Origin: Nocardia colli | GTDB taxonomy: Bacteria; Actinomycetota; Actinomycetes; Mycobacteriales; Mycobacteriaceae | Length of the DNA stretch: 64,000 nt | Direction: 5' to 3' | Assembly (NCBI RefSeq): GCF_008704205.1 | Contig: NZ_VXLC01000014.1 | Span: 248,001 to 312,000, forward strand | Shown here: piece after piece, positions 7,915-15,685 of the stretch | Layout of the letters: each line of letters starts with the position of its first letter | Numbering within the stretch: the stretch's first letter is position 1 | Translations under genes and position numbers: made by a program | The notes under the pieces: model-generated | The model's database searches: none | The model's input: only the letters and a program-made list of their open reading frames with translations | What the model was told of the DNA's origin: nothing

Positions 7915-9396
7915 TCACTCGTCGTCGGCGTCGAGTTCGCGGAACACGGCCAGCGCGGCGGGTTGACTGGCGAAGTACAGTCGCTTGGCCTTGTGGTTGA
8001 CCTCGCCGTCGGTGGCCAGCGAGACCGGATCGCCGTCGACCTGAACGTCCAGGCGTCCGACGCGCTGATGCACGTATGTGTCCGAGCGGTTCAGCGTTCC
8101 GGTGAAGGTGGCGAAGATCAACCGGAGGCGGGAGAAGCGAAGGTCCGCGCGGAGATAGCGGACGTCCAGGGTGCCGTCGTGTATGCGCGGACGCGACATC
8201 GGGATCTGGTCGGCGGGGTGGTACGCGCCGTTGCCGAGGAACAGCATCCAGAGGGCGCTGTGCTTGCCGTCGAGCGTGGCGTGCAGCGGTTGCGCGCGGA
8301 ACAGCACGCACAGCATGGCGATTCCGGCCGCGGGCCACTTGCCGATCCGGCGTTCCCAGCGCTCGCGCAGGCGGACGAAGTCGGGGTAGCCGCCGAGGCT
8401 GGCGGTGTTGATGAAGGTGCGTTCCTCGGCATCGTCCAAGCGGACCCGGGCGGTGTCGATGAGCACGAGCTGGCCCGAATCGAGGGCGGCCAGGGTGGTG
8501 ACGGGGTCCTCCACGCCGATGTCGCGGGCGAAGTGGTTGAGCGTCCCGCCGGCGAACACCGCCAGCGGAAGGTTTTGGCGCACAGCGGCTTCCGCGACCG
8601 TCGACACCGTCCCGTCGCCGCCGAGCACGCCGAGCGCGGCGACCTCGTCACTCTGCACCCGCGCATCGATCTCGGCGACCAGGTCGATATCACCTTCGAG
8701 TTCGAGGATCTGCGCCGCGGGCAACCGGCCGCGCAGCAGATCGGCCAGCTCACCGCCGTCGTCGGTGCCCGAGGACGGGTTGACCACGAACAGCAGCCCG
8801 CGCCCCTCGGGCAGCGGCTCGGTCCGCTTCGCCGGACCCAGCGTGGCGGGCTCGTCGTCGCGCACCGCCCACCACCGCCTGGTCGCCAGCGCGACCCCGG
8901 AACCGAGCGCCGCCCCGACCACCACGTCGGAGGGCCAGTGCACGCCGATATGCACCCGCGAATAGGCCACCGCGACCGCGAGCGGCGCGATCACCGCGGC
9001 CGTGCCGGGCGACTCCAGCGCTACCGCGGTGGTGAACGCCGCCGCCGAGGCCGCATGGCCGGACGGGAACGACGACGACACCGGCGGTTTGACCAGCCGC
9101 CGCAGCAGCGGCACCGCCTCCACCGGCGGACGCCGGCGCGGGAACAGCGGCTTGGCGACGCCGTTCGCGACGCCGCTGGCCAGGCTCACCGCCGCGAGAC
9201 CGCGCACCGCGCCGCGCCGCTGGGCCCGGCCGCCGGCCACGAACAGGACGGCGGCGATGCCCATCCAGAGGCGACTGTGGTTGGCGCTCATGCTGAGTGA
9301 GCGCAGGAGCTGGTCGGCGGGCGACGGCCGCAGGCGCGCGGTGCGCTGCACCAGGCGGCGGTCGAAGGCGTTGATCGTACGGAGTCGTTTACGCAT
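7915..9396 (-). CDS. PAP2 phosphatase / diacylglycerol-kinase-like fusion
   Basis: A 493-residue two-domain protein. Residues about 80-165 carry the three PAP2 phosphatase motifs (KPLFPRRRPP, SSFPSGHAAS, SRVHIGVHWPSD). Residues about 200-490 are a diacylglycerol/sphingosine-kinase catalytic domain with VVNPSSG, the nucleotide site VLGGDGTVSTVAEA and FAGGTLNHFARD. Such fusions occur in mycobacteria and nocardiae and probably handle lipid phosphates at the inner membrane. The substrate is unknown. The ATG at 9396 (MRKRLRTINAFD) is chosen; longer frames would run into the divergent ArsC-like gene. Confidence 0.88.
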   Translation of the reverse strand: MRKRLRTINAFDRRLVQRTARLRPSPADQLLRSLSMSANHSRLWMGIAAVLFVAGGRAQRRGAVRGLAAVSLASGVANGVAKPLFPRRRPPVEAVPLLRRLVKPPVSSSFPSGHAASAAAFTTAVALESPGTAAVIAPLAVAVAYSRVHIGVHWPSDVVVGAALGSGVALATRRWWAVRDDEPATLGPAKRTEPLPEGRGLLFVVNPSSGTDDGGELADLLRGRLPAAQILELEGDIDLVAEIDARVQSDEVAALGVLGGDGTVSTVAEAAVRQNLPLAVFAGGTLNHFARDIGVEDPVTTLAALDSGQLVLIDTARVRLDDAEERTFINTASLGGYPDFVRLRERWERRIGKWPAAGIAMLCVLFRAQPLHATLDGKHSALWMLFLGNGAYHPADQIPMSRPRIHDGTLDVRYLRADLRFSRLRLIFATFTGTLNRSDTYVHQRVGRLDVQVDGDPVSLATDGEVNHKAKRLYFASQPAALAVFRELDADDE

Positions 9397-9475
9397 CGAA
9401 TCGAGCTTATCCAGCGGACGGACAATCAAACGGTGTCGCGGCTCCTTTGTCGGCCGTGGCGTGAATGCCGCTCGG

Positions 9476-9481
9476 TACGCT
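9476..9481 (+). promoter_or_regulatory. -10 box of a leaderless promoter
   Basis: TACGCT ends six bases before the ATG at 9488, the spacing expected if transcription starts on the A of the start codon. No Shine-Dalgarno sequence is seen. Confidence 0.5.
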
Positions 9482-9487
9482 GCTCGC

Positions 9488-9856
9488 ATGACATCTGGGC
9501 CGACGGAGATCTGGCACAACCCGCAGTGCTCGAAGAGCCGCACTGCCACCAAGTTCCTGGACGAGGCCGGCGTCGAGTACTCGGTGCGGCGCTATCTCGA
9601 CGCGCCGCCGACCGCCGACGAACTGCGGGATGTCTTGCGGCGCCTGGACGCCGGGCCGTGGGACATCACCCGCACCGGCGAGCAGATCGCCAAGGACCTC
9701 GGGATGTCGAAGTGGGGGCGCACGCCCGCCGATCGGGACCGGTGGATCGCGGCGCTGGCCGAGCATCCCCGGCTGATCCAGCGGCCGATCGTGCTGACCG
9801 CGGACGGTGGCGCGGTCGTGGCGCGCGACGACGCCGCGTTGCGGTCGCTCGAATAA
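9488..9856 (+). CDS. ArsC-family (arsenate reductase-like) protein
   Basis: A 122-residue thioredoxin-fold protein. IWHNPQCSKSR holds the ArsC active-site cysteine (Cys14), and LIQRPIVL carries the conserved arginine region. The length matches the glutaredoxin-linked ArsC/Spx/YffB superfamily. No other ars genes are nearby, so arsenate reduction is possible but not supported by context; a general thiol reductase role is an alternative. It is divergent from the PAP2/kinase gene. Confidence 0.85.
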   Translation: MTSGPTEIWHNPQCSKSRTATKFLDEAGVEYSVRRYLDAPPTADELRDVLRRLDAGPWDITRTGEQIAKDLGMSKWGRTPADRDRWIAALAEHPRLIQRPIVLTADGGAVVARDDAALRSLE

Positions 9857-9918
9857 CCCGTCAGTACCCCGACAGTGGTGTCCCTGCCGCCGCGAATCAG
9901 GCGGTAGGGTCGGCTTTT

Positions 9919-10599
9919 ATGAAGGTACAACTGCGCCACAACCCGGCGTCCACCATCGCGCGGTGCTTCCTCGCCGGCGGCGAGCCGATGCGGGTCGAAA
10001 GTGGCGCCATGGTCGCCCATTCGGCGGGAGTCACGTTGGCGGCCAAGGCCGAAGGCGGCATCCTGGCCGGGCTGAAGCGCTCGGTGCTGGCCGGCGAATC
10101 GTTCTTCGTCTCGACATTCACCGCGCCGCAGCAGGGCGGCTGGGTCGACGTCGCGCCCGCGCTGCCCGGCGACATGCTGAACTTGCAGATCACCCAGGAC
10201 CGCCCGTTCTTCATCAGCCGCGGCGGCTGGATCGCGAATTCCCATGGCGTGCAGGTGGAAAGCAAGTGGGGCGGGTTCGCGAACCTGTTCGGCGGCGAGG
10301 GCGGCTTCGGTCTGCGCGCGCACGGCGAGGGCGAGATCGTCGTCGGGGTGTTCGGCGCGATCGACGTCATCGATCTGCAGCCGGGGGAGCCGATCACCAT
10401 CGACACCGGGCACGTGGTGGCCTACGACCTGGCGATGAACTTCACCATCCGGCGCGCGGTGGTCGGGCGGTCGATCCAGTCGCTGAAGTCCGGCGAGGGT
10501 TTCGTTTTCGACTTCGTCGGGCCGGGGCGGGTGCTGCTGCAGACGAGAAATCCTGGCGCTTTCGCTGCGTGGGCGAGTTCGGTAGCCTCCTCCGGGTAA
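9919..10599 (+). CDS. AIM24 / TIGR00266-like protein
   Basis: A 226-residue, nearly all-beta protein with repeated short hydrophobic strands (GGEPMRVESGAMVAHS, GILAGLKRSVLAGESFF, GGEGGFGLRAHGEGEIVVG). This is the double-barrel pattern of the AIM24 family, whose bacterial function is unknown. A TAGGGT box lies eight bases before the ATG and no ribosome site is seen, so it may be leaderless. Confidence 0.8.
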   Translation: MKVQLRHNPASTIARCFLAGGEPMRVESGAMVAHSAGVTLAAKAEGGILAGLKRSVLAGESFFVSTFTAPQQGGWVDVAPALPGDMLNLQITQDRPFFISRGGWIANSHGVQVESKWGGFANLFGGEGGFGLRAHGEGEIVVGVFGAIDVIDLQPGEPITIDTGHVVAYDLAMNFTIRRAVVGRSIQSLKSGEGFVFDFVGPGRVLLQTRNPGAFAAWASSVASSG

Positions 10600-10633
10600 T
10601 CGCCCCATTGATAGACCCGACTTACGGAGAACC

Positions 10634-10705
10634 ATGGAATTGCTCGAAGTTTTTGCCAACATTGCCACCACCCTGCTGTCCCTGGGGAGCGGCAGCGCGG
10701 CCTGA
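10634..10705 (+). CDS. Candidate 23-residue microprotein
   Basis: A short frame starts with ATG after CGGAGAACC, a fair ribosome site, 34 bases after the AIM24-like gene. It encodes a 23-residue amphipathic to hydrophobic peptide beginning MELLEVFANIATTLLSLG. No relatives are recalled. It could be a small membrane-active peptide or a chance frame. Confidence 0.35.
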   Translation: MELLEVFANIATTLLSLGSGSAA

Positions 10706-10743
10706 CCGCGTAGTTGAGTAAGGCGAGCGTCCGGGGGTAGCGC

Positions 10744-11289
10744 TCAGGTGAGAAGATCGCCGACGAGTACCCGGGTGTCCGGCACGAACGGCCAACCCGG
10801 GTCTGCCAGGTGGGCACGCAATTGCGCGTCCGTCCACCACCAGCCGTCGGCGATCTCCTCGACCTGGTGGCGGATCGGTCCGTCGTAGCGCAGTTCGTAA
10901 GCGAAGAGATGGCAGCGCATGGGGCGGCCCTGCCACTCACCATCCCAGGCCACCTCGGCCGCGGGCCGCAGCGCATCAGCGCTGGTCAGCGTGATGCCGA
11001 GTTCTTCGGCCAATTCCCGGACGGCCGTGTCCTCCGGCGATTCTCCGGGGTCGATCACCCCGCCCGCCAAGCAGTCGTGCAGGCCGGCGAAGACCATCTT
11101 GGTGTCGGTGCGGCGATGCACGTAGATCCGCTCGCCGTCGCCGGAACGCAGCAGCACACCGGCACTGGCGTGCCACATTCCGTCGCGGTAGACCGCGGCC
11201 CGATCGGCGGCGCCGACCGCCTGACCCGCCGCGTCGTAGACGGCGATCATCTCGGACTTCTGCTGCACTGGTTCCGGCTGCGCTGACAC
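10744..11289 (-). CDS. NUDIX hydrolase
   Basis: A 181-residue pyrophosphohydrolase. The Nudix box is complete from GGVIDPGESPEDTAVRELAE to the EELG that closes it (about residues 77-99) and binds the metals that cleave nucleoside diphosphate-X compounds. The layout (dispensable start, then YRDGMWHASAGVLL) resembles the IPP-isomerase-like/YfcD subgroup. The substrate is not evident. The GTG at 11289 has a TACTCT box six bases upstream and no ribosome site, which supports this start. Confidence 0.85.
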   Translation of the reverse strand: MSAQPEPVQQKSEMIAVYDAAGQAVGAADRAAVYRDGMWHASAGVLLRSGDGERIYVHRRTDTKMVFAGLHDCLAGGVIDPGESPEDTAVRELAEELGITLTSADALRPAAEVAWDGEWQGRPMRCHLFAYELRYDGPIRHQVEEIADGWWWTDAQLRAHLADPGWPFVPDTRVLVGDLLT

Positions 11290-11295
11290 CGGTCG

Positions 11296-11301
11296 AGAGT
11301 A
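11296..11301 (-). promoter_or_regulatory. -10 box of a leaderless promoter
   Basis: On the minus strand TACTCT lies six bases before the GTG of the NUDIX gene. Confidence 0.45.
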
Positions 11302-11341
11302 GCGTTAGGCTCGCTCGCAGACTCGAGAGAGGATCGCGCCG

Positions 11342-11725
11342 ATGGTGCTTCCCCGCGCACTGGCGAAATTCAACCGGCATGCCACCAATCCCGCGGCGGG
11401 TCTGTTCGCCGGCCGCGTCCCCGGGTTCGCCCTCTTGCAGCACAAGGGCCGCAATTCCGGTCGCGAGTACCGGACTCCGGTCGCGGTGTTCCGGCGCGGC
11501 GGCGTCTACCGTATCGGACTGACCTACGGACGCAACGTCGACTGGGTCAAAAACATCAGTGCGGCAGACGATTTCACAGTGCACACCCGCGGCCGAACCA
11601 TCAAGCTGACGAATCCGGCTGTGCTGCACGACCCTTCGGCCCAATGGGCGCCCGCGGCCGTCCGTCCATGGTTGAAGGCGTTGTCGGCCGAGTACTACGT
11701 CGAAGCCCGGCCCGCGGACGAATAG
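11342..11725 (+). CDS. F420-dependent nitroreductase-family (DDN-like) protein
   Basis: A 127-residue split beta-barrel protein of the deazaflavin-dependent nitroreductase group. LLQHKGRNSGREYRTPV is the hallmark block, followed by YRIGLTYGRNVDWVKNI, both near the F420 site in known members. Members use F420H2 to reduce quinones or nitroaromatics; the native substrate here is unknown. It diverges from the NUDIX gene. GAGAGGATC upstream is a plausible ribosome site. Confidence 0.85.
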   Translation: MVLPRALAKFNRHATNPAAGLFAGRVPGFALLQHKGRNSGREYRTPVAVFRRGGVYRIGLTYGRNVDWVKNISAADDFTVHTRGRTIKLTNPAVLHDPSAQWAPAAVRPWLKALSAEYYVEARPADE

Positions 11726-11765
11726 CGGTTCGCCGCAGATCAATTGCGTCGGTGGCGCCTGGAAG

Positions 11766-12597
11766 TCACCTCAAGCTCGACGTGTCTTTCGCCGACTGGA
11801 GTGCATGATGCGAAACGTAGCGGTGTCGTTGGACGAACGCTCGTCCTCGGCCGCATGGCAAATGCGGTATCGCGGCCTTGAGTTCGATGTGGCCAGGGTG
11901 CCCGGTCGAACTGAGAATGAAGACTTGGTACCGGCCATCGGACCAGGTCGGTGAGGCAAGGCTGGCGTTGATCGCAGCGCCGATCTTTCGATCGTTCCGG
12001 TGCGAGTCGCCGGTCAGGCCGGACAAACGCGTTGCCTCGGCGCTGCTCCATTCGACGTTGTCGCGGTGATGGAGGATGCGCGCGACCGCCGGCTTGATCT
12101 CTTTGTCCGCGTAGAAGGCGATGTACTTGCTGGCTGACCCTCTCGTGGCGCTCGAGCCACTCCCGGGCATCCGGGCTGATCCATTCAACGAGAGTGAGCA
12201 TCTCCTCCAGTTGGAACAGGATGTCTTGGGAGAGTAGGGAATCGTGGTGGGCGAGTCGATTCCGAAACGGCCGAAGCCGCTCCAGCTTGGCGGTGACGTT
12301 CTTCCGCCAGCCCCGTCCAGAACCCGAAGGAGACTCCCGCGATGATCTGGTCGCGGGAATCGCGGTTGGGGCTGACTCCGCGCAGTCGTGTGCGGGTGGC
12401 TTCGATGGCATTGCTGATCGCTTCGTGGGATCCGCCGGTGACGGACGGGAGCCCGCTGTGATCGCTGCGTTCCACGCGTAGAGCTGAAGGGCTAGGTCGG
12501 TGTCGCCCCCGCACTCGCGCAGGTAGGGAGCCATACGCTCGTCGGTGAGGAGTGCGACGAGGTTGGCTTGTGTGGAGGTAGACACAGCGGCGGTCAC
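11766..12597 (-). pseudogene. Frameshifted Abi-like protein gene
   Basis: Recognisable pieces of an actinobacterial Abi-like (abortive-infection-related) protein lie in three frames in the correct order. Frame A at 12597 to about 12459 gives LTDERMAPYLRECGGDTDLA and LYAWNAAI. A second frame at about 12427-12308 gives HEAISNAIEATRTRLRGVSP and GVSFGFWTGL. Frame A again at about 12312-12135 gives RLRPFRNRLAHHDSL, then EWISPDAREWLERH. A third frame at about 12131-11766 gives KYIAFYADKEIKPAVARILH. At least three shifts, and probably a small deletion near 12440, make it inactive unless there are sequencing errors. Base composition is less GC-rich than the neighbours, which suggests transfer. Confidence 0.7.
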
Positions 12598-12627
12598 GGC
12601 GCTAGATGATATCGTTAACGACGAACG

Positions 12628-12661
12628 CCCCAGGCCGCCTCTGCTCGCAAGCGACCTGGGG
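12628..12661. terminator. Terminator-like hairpin
   Basis: CCCCAGG pairs with CCTGGGG around a 20-base loop that can itself pair CGC with GCG. TTGTTTC follows. The hairpin sits upstream of the pseudogene start. The rest of the 277-base gap 12598-12874 shows no gene. Confidence 0.4.
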
Positions 12662-12874
12662 CTCCCTTGTTTCTGTGGGACATGTGCCTGTTCTCACTCG
12701 TTCGCCGACCACGACCCACGCGCTGTGATCGGTCGGCAGATTGTCGCTCGGCGTCGAATCTTCTTGTCGGGCAATGCTGTCGGTGCCTCGCGATACAGTT
12801 CGGCGATGATCTTGCGAGGGAAACGCTGCTCCGGCCGAACGGGGGAGACGCGCGTGGGAAAACGGGAGGGAATC

Positions 12875-13105
12875 ATGGTGACGAAGACTGTGGCAATGGG
12901 GTTCGTGGTGCTGGCGGCGAGCGGGCTCGCGATGCTGGGCGGGGCGGGTTCGGCGGTGGCTGACGCGCCGCAGCCCAGGGTCTATCCCGGGCTGTCGATG
13001 AGCGAGTGCTTGAAGCTCACCGATGATGCGCGGCGTAAGGGTGCTGTCACCGCGCAGTGCCTGCCGGATGGTCCGAACAAGAAGGCTGTCATCACCTTTC
13101 GGTAG
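12875..13105 (+). CDS. Small secreted protein
   Basis: A 76-residue product preceded by GGGAGGGA. Residues 1-29 form a signal peptide (hydrophobic core VAMGFVVLAASGLAMLGGAG, probable cleavage at AVA-DA). The mature part has about 46 residues with two cysteines (SMSECLKL, AQCLPDG) likely to form one disulfide. Nocardiae and mycobacteria encode many such short exported proteins of unknown role. The frame may extend upstream, but only this start has a ribosome site and a signal peptide. Confidence 0.7.
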   Translation: MVTKTVAMGFVVLAASGLAMLGGAGSAVADAPQPRVYPGLSMSECLKLTDDARRKGAVTAQCLPDGPNKKAVITFR

Positions 13106-13111
13106 CTGATG

Positions 13112-13141
13112 GCCGGGGCGGAACCGCTGGGTTCCGCCCCG
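13112..13141. terminator. Terminator hairpin between convergent genes
   Basis: A perfect 13-bp stem (arm CCGGGGCGGAACC) with the four-base loop GCTG separates the small secreted protein from yidC. Confidence 0.8.
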
Positions 13142-13157
13142 GGCGCGACTCAGTACC

Positions 13158-14216
13158 TCATCGGCGACGGGACGCCTTCGCGCCGGGTTTCGGGGCCGAG
13201 CCCGCGTGCACCGACTTCGCCCTGGGTTTCCGCGCCGACTGGGTGCGGACGGGTTTTGCCTCGGTCGTCGACTGCGCATGGGCCGGCTTGGCAGCGGACT
13301 GCGCGCGGACCGGTTTGGCACCCGGCTTGGGGGTCGACGGTGCGCGGTTGGGCTTCGCGCCCGGCTTGGGCGCGGACTCCGCGCGGGCCGCCGCGACCCG
13401 CGCTGCCTCGGCCGCGGCCTCCGCATCGAGGCGGTGGTACACGAAGTGTTGTTGGGCCAATGTCCACGCGTTGTTCGTGACGAAGTAAAGCAGGATCGCC
13501 ACCGGCACCAGCGCGCCACCGATCAGCGCGAACGCCGGGAAGGCCCACAGGCTCAGCGGACGCATCAGCGGAATCTGGGTGGTTTGCTGCCGGTTCAGCG
13601 ACGCCCGCGCGGTGAAATGCGTTGCGACAGCGGCGATCAGCATCAGCGGGACGGCCACGACGGCGACCGTTGCCAGGAGATCGCCCGCACCGCCGAGGAT
13701 GGCCGAGAGCGGGGCGCCGAACAGCTTCGCGTGCAGGAAGGACTGCACGTCGGTGGCGCTGAACACGTAGTTGGGCGTCGCGGCGTTCTGCTCCGGCGTC
13801 ATCGGGGTCGGGGTGGCCTGGAAGGGCAGATGGCTGAGGCCCGCGGTGCGGTCGAACGAGCGCAGTACGTGGAACAGGCCGATGAATACGAAAACCTGAC
13901 CGATCATCGGAATCAGTGTCGCGAAGCTATTGATGCCGTTCTCTTTGTACAGCTTCTGCATTTCCTTCGCTTGCAGCGCGCGATCATTTTTGTATTTTTG
14001 TTTCAGTCTGGAAACATCGGGTTGCAATTTTTTGACAATTGCTTGGGTGCGCGCTTGTTTCAAGAAAGGTACAAACAGGACGGCGCGGAGTGTGAGTACG
14101 AGAAATATCACCGAAAGCACCCAGGCGAGACCGCTGGCGGGCCCGAAGGCGGCGGCGAAGAGGTAGTGCCAGACCCAGAGAATGGCGGACACGGGGTAAT
14201 AGACGAAGTCGAGCAT
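13158..14216 (-). CDS. yidC: YidC/Oxa1-type membrane insertase (probable paralogue)
   Basis: A 352-residue insertase that helps proteins enter the inner membrane. The start has two hydrophobic segments (LDFVYYPVSAILWVWHYLFA, then LAWVLSVIFLVLTLRAVLF) with the basic cytosolic loop KQARTQAIVKKLQPDVSRLK between core helices. Further helices follow (LIPMIGQVFVFIGLFHVL, LLATVAVVAVPLMLIAAVA, FPAFALIGGALVPVAILLYF). The last 90 residues are a basic, imperfect repeat of the kind PKPGAKPxRAxS, which could bind ribosomes. The housekeeping yidC of actinobacteria sits beside rnpA and rpmH, which are absent here, so this is probably a second copy. The ATG at 14216 has AGGTG before it. Confidence 0.88.
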   Translation of the reverse strand: MLDFVYYPVSAILWVWHYLFAAAFGPASGLAWVLSVIFLVLTLRAVLFVPFLKQARTQAIVKKLQPDVSRLKQKYKNDRALQAKEMQKLYKENGINSFATLIPMIGQVFVFIGLFHVLRSFDRTAGLSHLPFQATPTPMTPEQNAATPNYVFSATDVQSFLHAKLFGAPLSAILGGAGDLLATVAVVAVPLMLIAAVATHFTARASLNRQQTTQIPLMRPLSLWAFPAFALIGGALVPVAILLYFVTNNAWTLAQQHFVYHRLDAEAAAEAARVAAARAESAPKPGAKPNRAPSTPKPGAKPVRAQSAAKPAHAQSTTEAKPVRTQSARKPRAKSVHAGSAPKPGAKASRRR

Positions 14217-14312
14217 GGACAGCACCTGACTGTGGGCGTGCGTACGCGCACGAGAACGGAAGGGGTTGACGACAACGCCGACGACGCCCCGCAGCAGGTG
14301 CGGAGACTGTCG

Positions 14313-14612
14313 TCAGGCGGTCGGGAACCCTGGTGCTCGTGGGCGCGGACGCCCGGGAGTGTCCGGATTGCTCTGGCGCAGGAAAGAACCACGCCGGCGT
14401 CGCTGCGCGGACGGTGGCGGGCCGGAACCGACCTGGACCAGCGGCAGCGCGGCGGTGGTGTGCAGGGTGGCCAGCGCGACGAACAGCGACGCCGCGACCA
14501 CACCGACCACGGCCACCGAGCCGGGCTCACCCGCCGGTATCGCGAAGAGCACGAGCGCGGGCAGCACGAATGCGACAACCGCATACGCCATCAGCTGAGC
14601 CCGCGAGATCAT
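14313..14612 (-). CDS. DUF6412-type small membrane protein
   Basis: A 99-residue protein with two hydrophobic segments (LMAYAVVAFVLPALVLFAI and VAVVGVVAASLFVALATLH) and a polar end reading FLRQSNPDTPGRPRPRAPG. From memory this ending and the position upstream of a second yidC match the DUF6412 family of actinobacteria. A joint role with the insertase is inferred from the adjacency only. The 87-base gap to yidC suggests a separate or weakly coupled transcript. Confidence 0.65.
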   Translation of the reverse strand: MISRAQLMAYAVVAFVLPALVLFAIPAGEPGSVAVVGVVAASLFVALATLHTTAALPLVQVGSGPPPSAQRRRRGSFLRQSNPDTPGRPRPRAPGFPTA

Positions 14613-14643
14613 CCTCCGAGCATACTGGCTCCGGGCGCGACAA

Positions 14644-14681
14644 TGCCCCGCCGTCCCGGCGGATACCGGAACGACGGGGCA
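14644..14681 (-). terminator. Terminator hairpin after the AraC gene
   Basis: TGCCCCGCCGT pairs with ACGACGGGGCA (one mismatch), and TCCGG/CCCGG can pair inside. It lies 16 bases past the araC-type stop on the minus strand. Confidence 0.65.
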
Positions 14682-14696
14682 GTCGAGGAGTTCAGC

Positions 14697-15488
14697 TCAG
14701 AGGCTGATGTCCCAGTCCACGTCGCGGCTCATCATCGACGGCGGCAGCCCGAACGTGCGCCGGCACGTCCGGGTCAGGTGCGAGCTGTCCGCGAAACCGG
14801 CCGAGTCGGACGCGGTGTCGACGTCGTCACCGGCCATGACGCCGTTCATCGCGATGTAGAGGCGCAGCCAGAGGATGTAGCGGCGCAACGGGATCCCGAC
14901 CTGTTCGGTGAACAGATGGGTCAGCCGGGTCGCCGAGATCCCCAGCTGCCGCGCCACATCGGAGCCGCGGACCGACCCGTCCTTGACCATGTCGGGCAGC
15001 AGCTGCAAGGCCGCGGTCACCACGCCGTGCCGGTCGTCGAGGCCGACGGTCGCGTTGTCCCGCAGCAGATCCGCGAGCACGTCGGCCACGTGCCCGGCCA
15101 GCCTGCCGTGCGCGGGATCGACGTTCAGTGCCTGCACCCAGCCGTGCAGGTGTGACCGCCGGTCGGCGGCCGCACCGGCGATGGTCTCCGGATCGAGATA
15201 GATCGCGACACCGTGCCTGGCCCCGCCGCAGACCCGGTGCGGCGCGTCGGTGGGAATGATGATGTGCGTGCCCTGCTGGCGCACGCCGCTGCCGTCCACC
15301 ACGGAGATGGGGGTACAGGCGGCCATGATCTGCACGGCGTGATGGGCGTGTAGTTCCGTCGGTAGGATTTCGCCCTCGAACGCCAGAATGCCGGGCCGGA
15401 GTAGCGCAGTGCCCTGCCACTGTGCCGTGTCGGTGGCATCGGCGTCCGATGACGTCGAGAAGTCGTTGCTGACCAGAGCCTTCATCAT
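14697..15488 (-). CDS. AraC-family transcriptional regulator
   Basis: A 263-residue regulator. The N-terminal half is a cupin-like sensor (LPTELHAHHAVQIMAACTPI, then GTHIIIPTDAPHRV). The C-terminal 100 residues hold two helix-turn-helix units (SDVARQLGISATRLTHLFTE and ASDSAGFADSSHLTRTCRRT) with the family phrase GIPLRRYILWLRL between them. ATG at 15488 or 15485 is chosen with GGGAGCG upstream; a longer frame to 15689 overlaps the acyltransferase and lacks a domain. It is downstream of the three acyltransferase genes on the same strand and may control them, but the 197-base gap allows its own promoter. Confidence 0.85.
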   Translation of the reverse strand: MMKALVSNDFSTSSDADATDTAQWQGTALLRPGILAFEGEILPTELHAHHAVQIMAACTPISVVDGSGVRQQGTHIIIPTDAPHRVCGGARHGVAIYLDPETIAGAAADRRSHLHGWVQALNVDPAHGRLAGHVADVLADLLRDNATVGLDDRHGVVTAALQLLPDMVKDGSVRGSDVARQLGISATRLTHLFTEQVGIPLRRYILWLRLYIAMNGVMAGDDVDTASDSAGFADSSHLTRTCRRTFGLPPSMMSRDVDWDISL

Positions 15489-15685
15489 CGGACGCTCCCG
15501 GCTTTCACGAGGGAATCCCTCGCTGGATCCTGTGCTGAGACTATCGGGTTCGGCTCGTCGGCCGTCGTAGTTTGTCGATCGCCGGAGGTCGAACGGGTCT
15601 ATCGTTCCGCGACCCGGCACCCACGTCGTAGCGGGTGCCGGACCGACGGGTCGAGACGGGTTGACGCTGGGCGAGTATCGGCCCG

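Noticed and set aside
12598..12720. Possible tRNA or attachment site beside the pseudogene
   Set aside because: The palindromic block looked tRNA-like at first, but no T-loop, anticodon stem or CCA-proximal pattern was found, and no integrase is near.
13206..15155. A 649-codon plus-strand frame opposite yidC and the AraC gene
   Set aside because: Antisense shadow. The minus-strand products have clear domains and this one has none.
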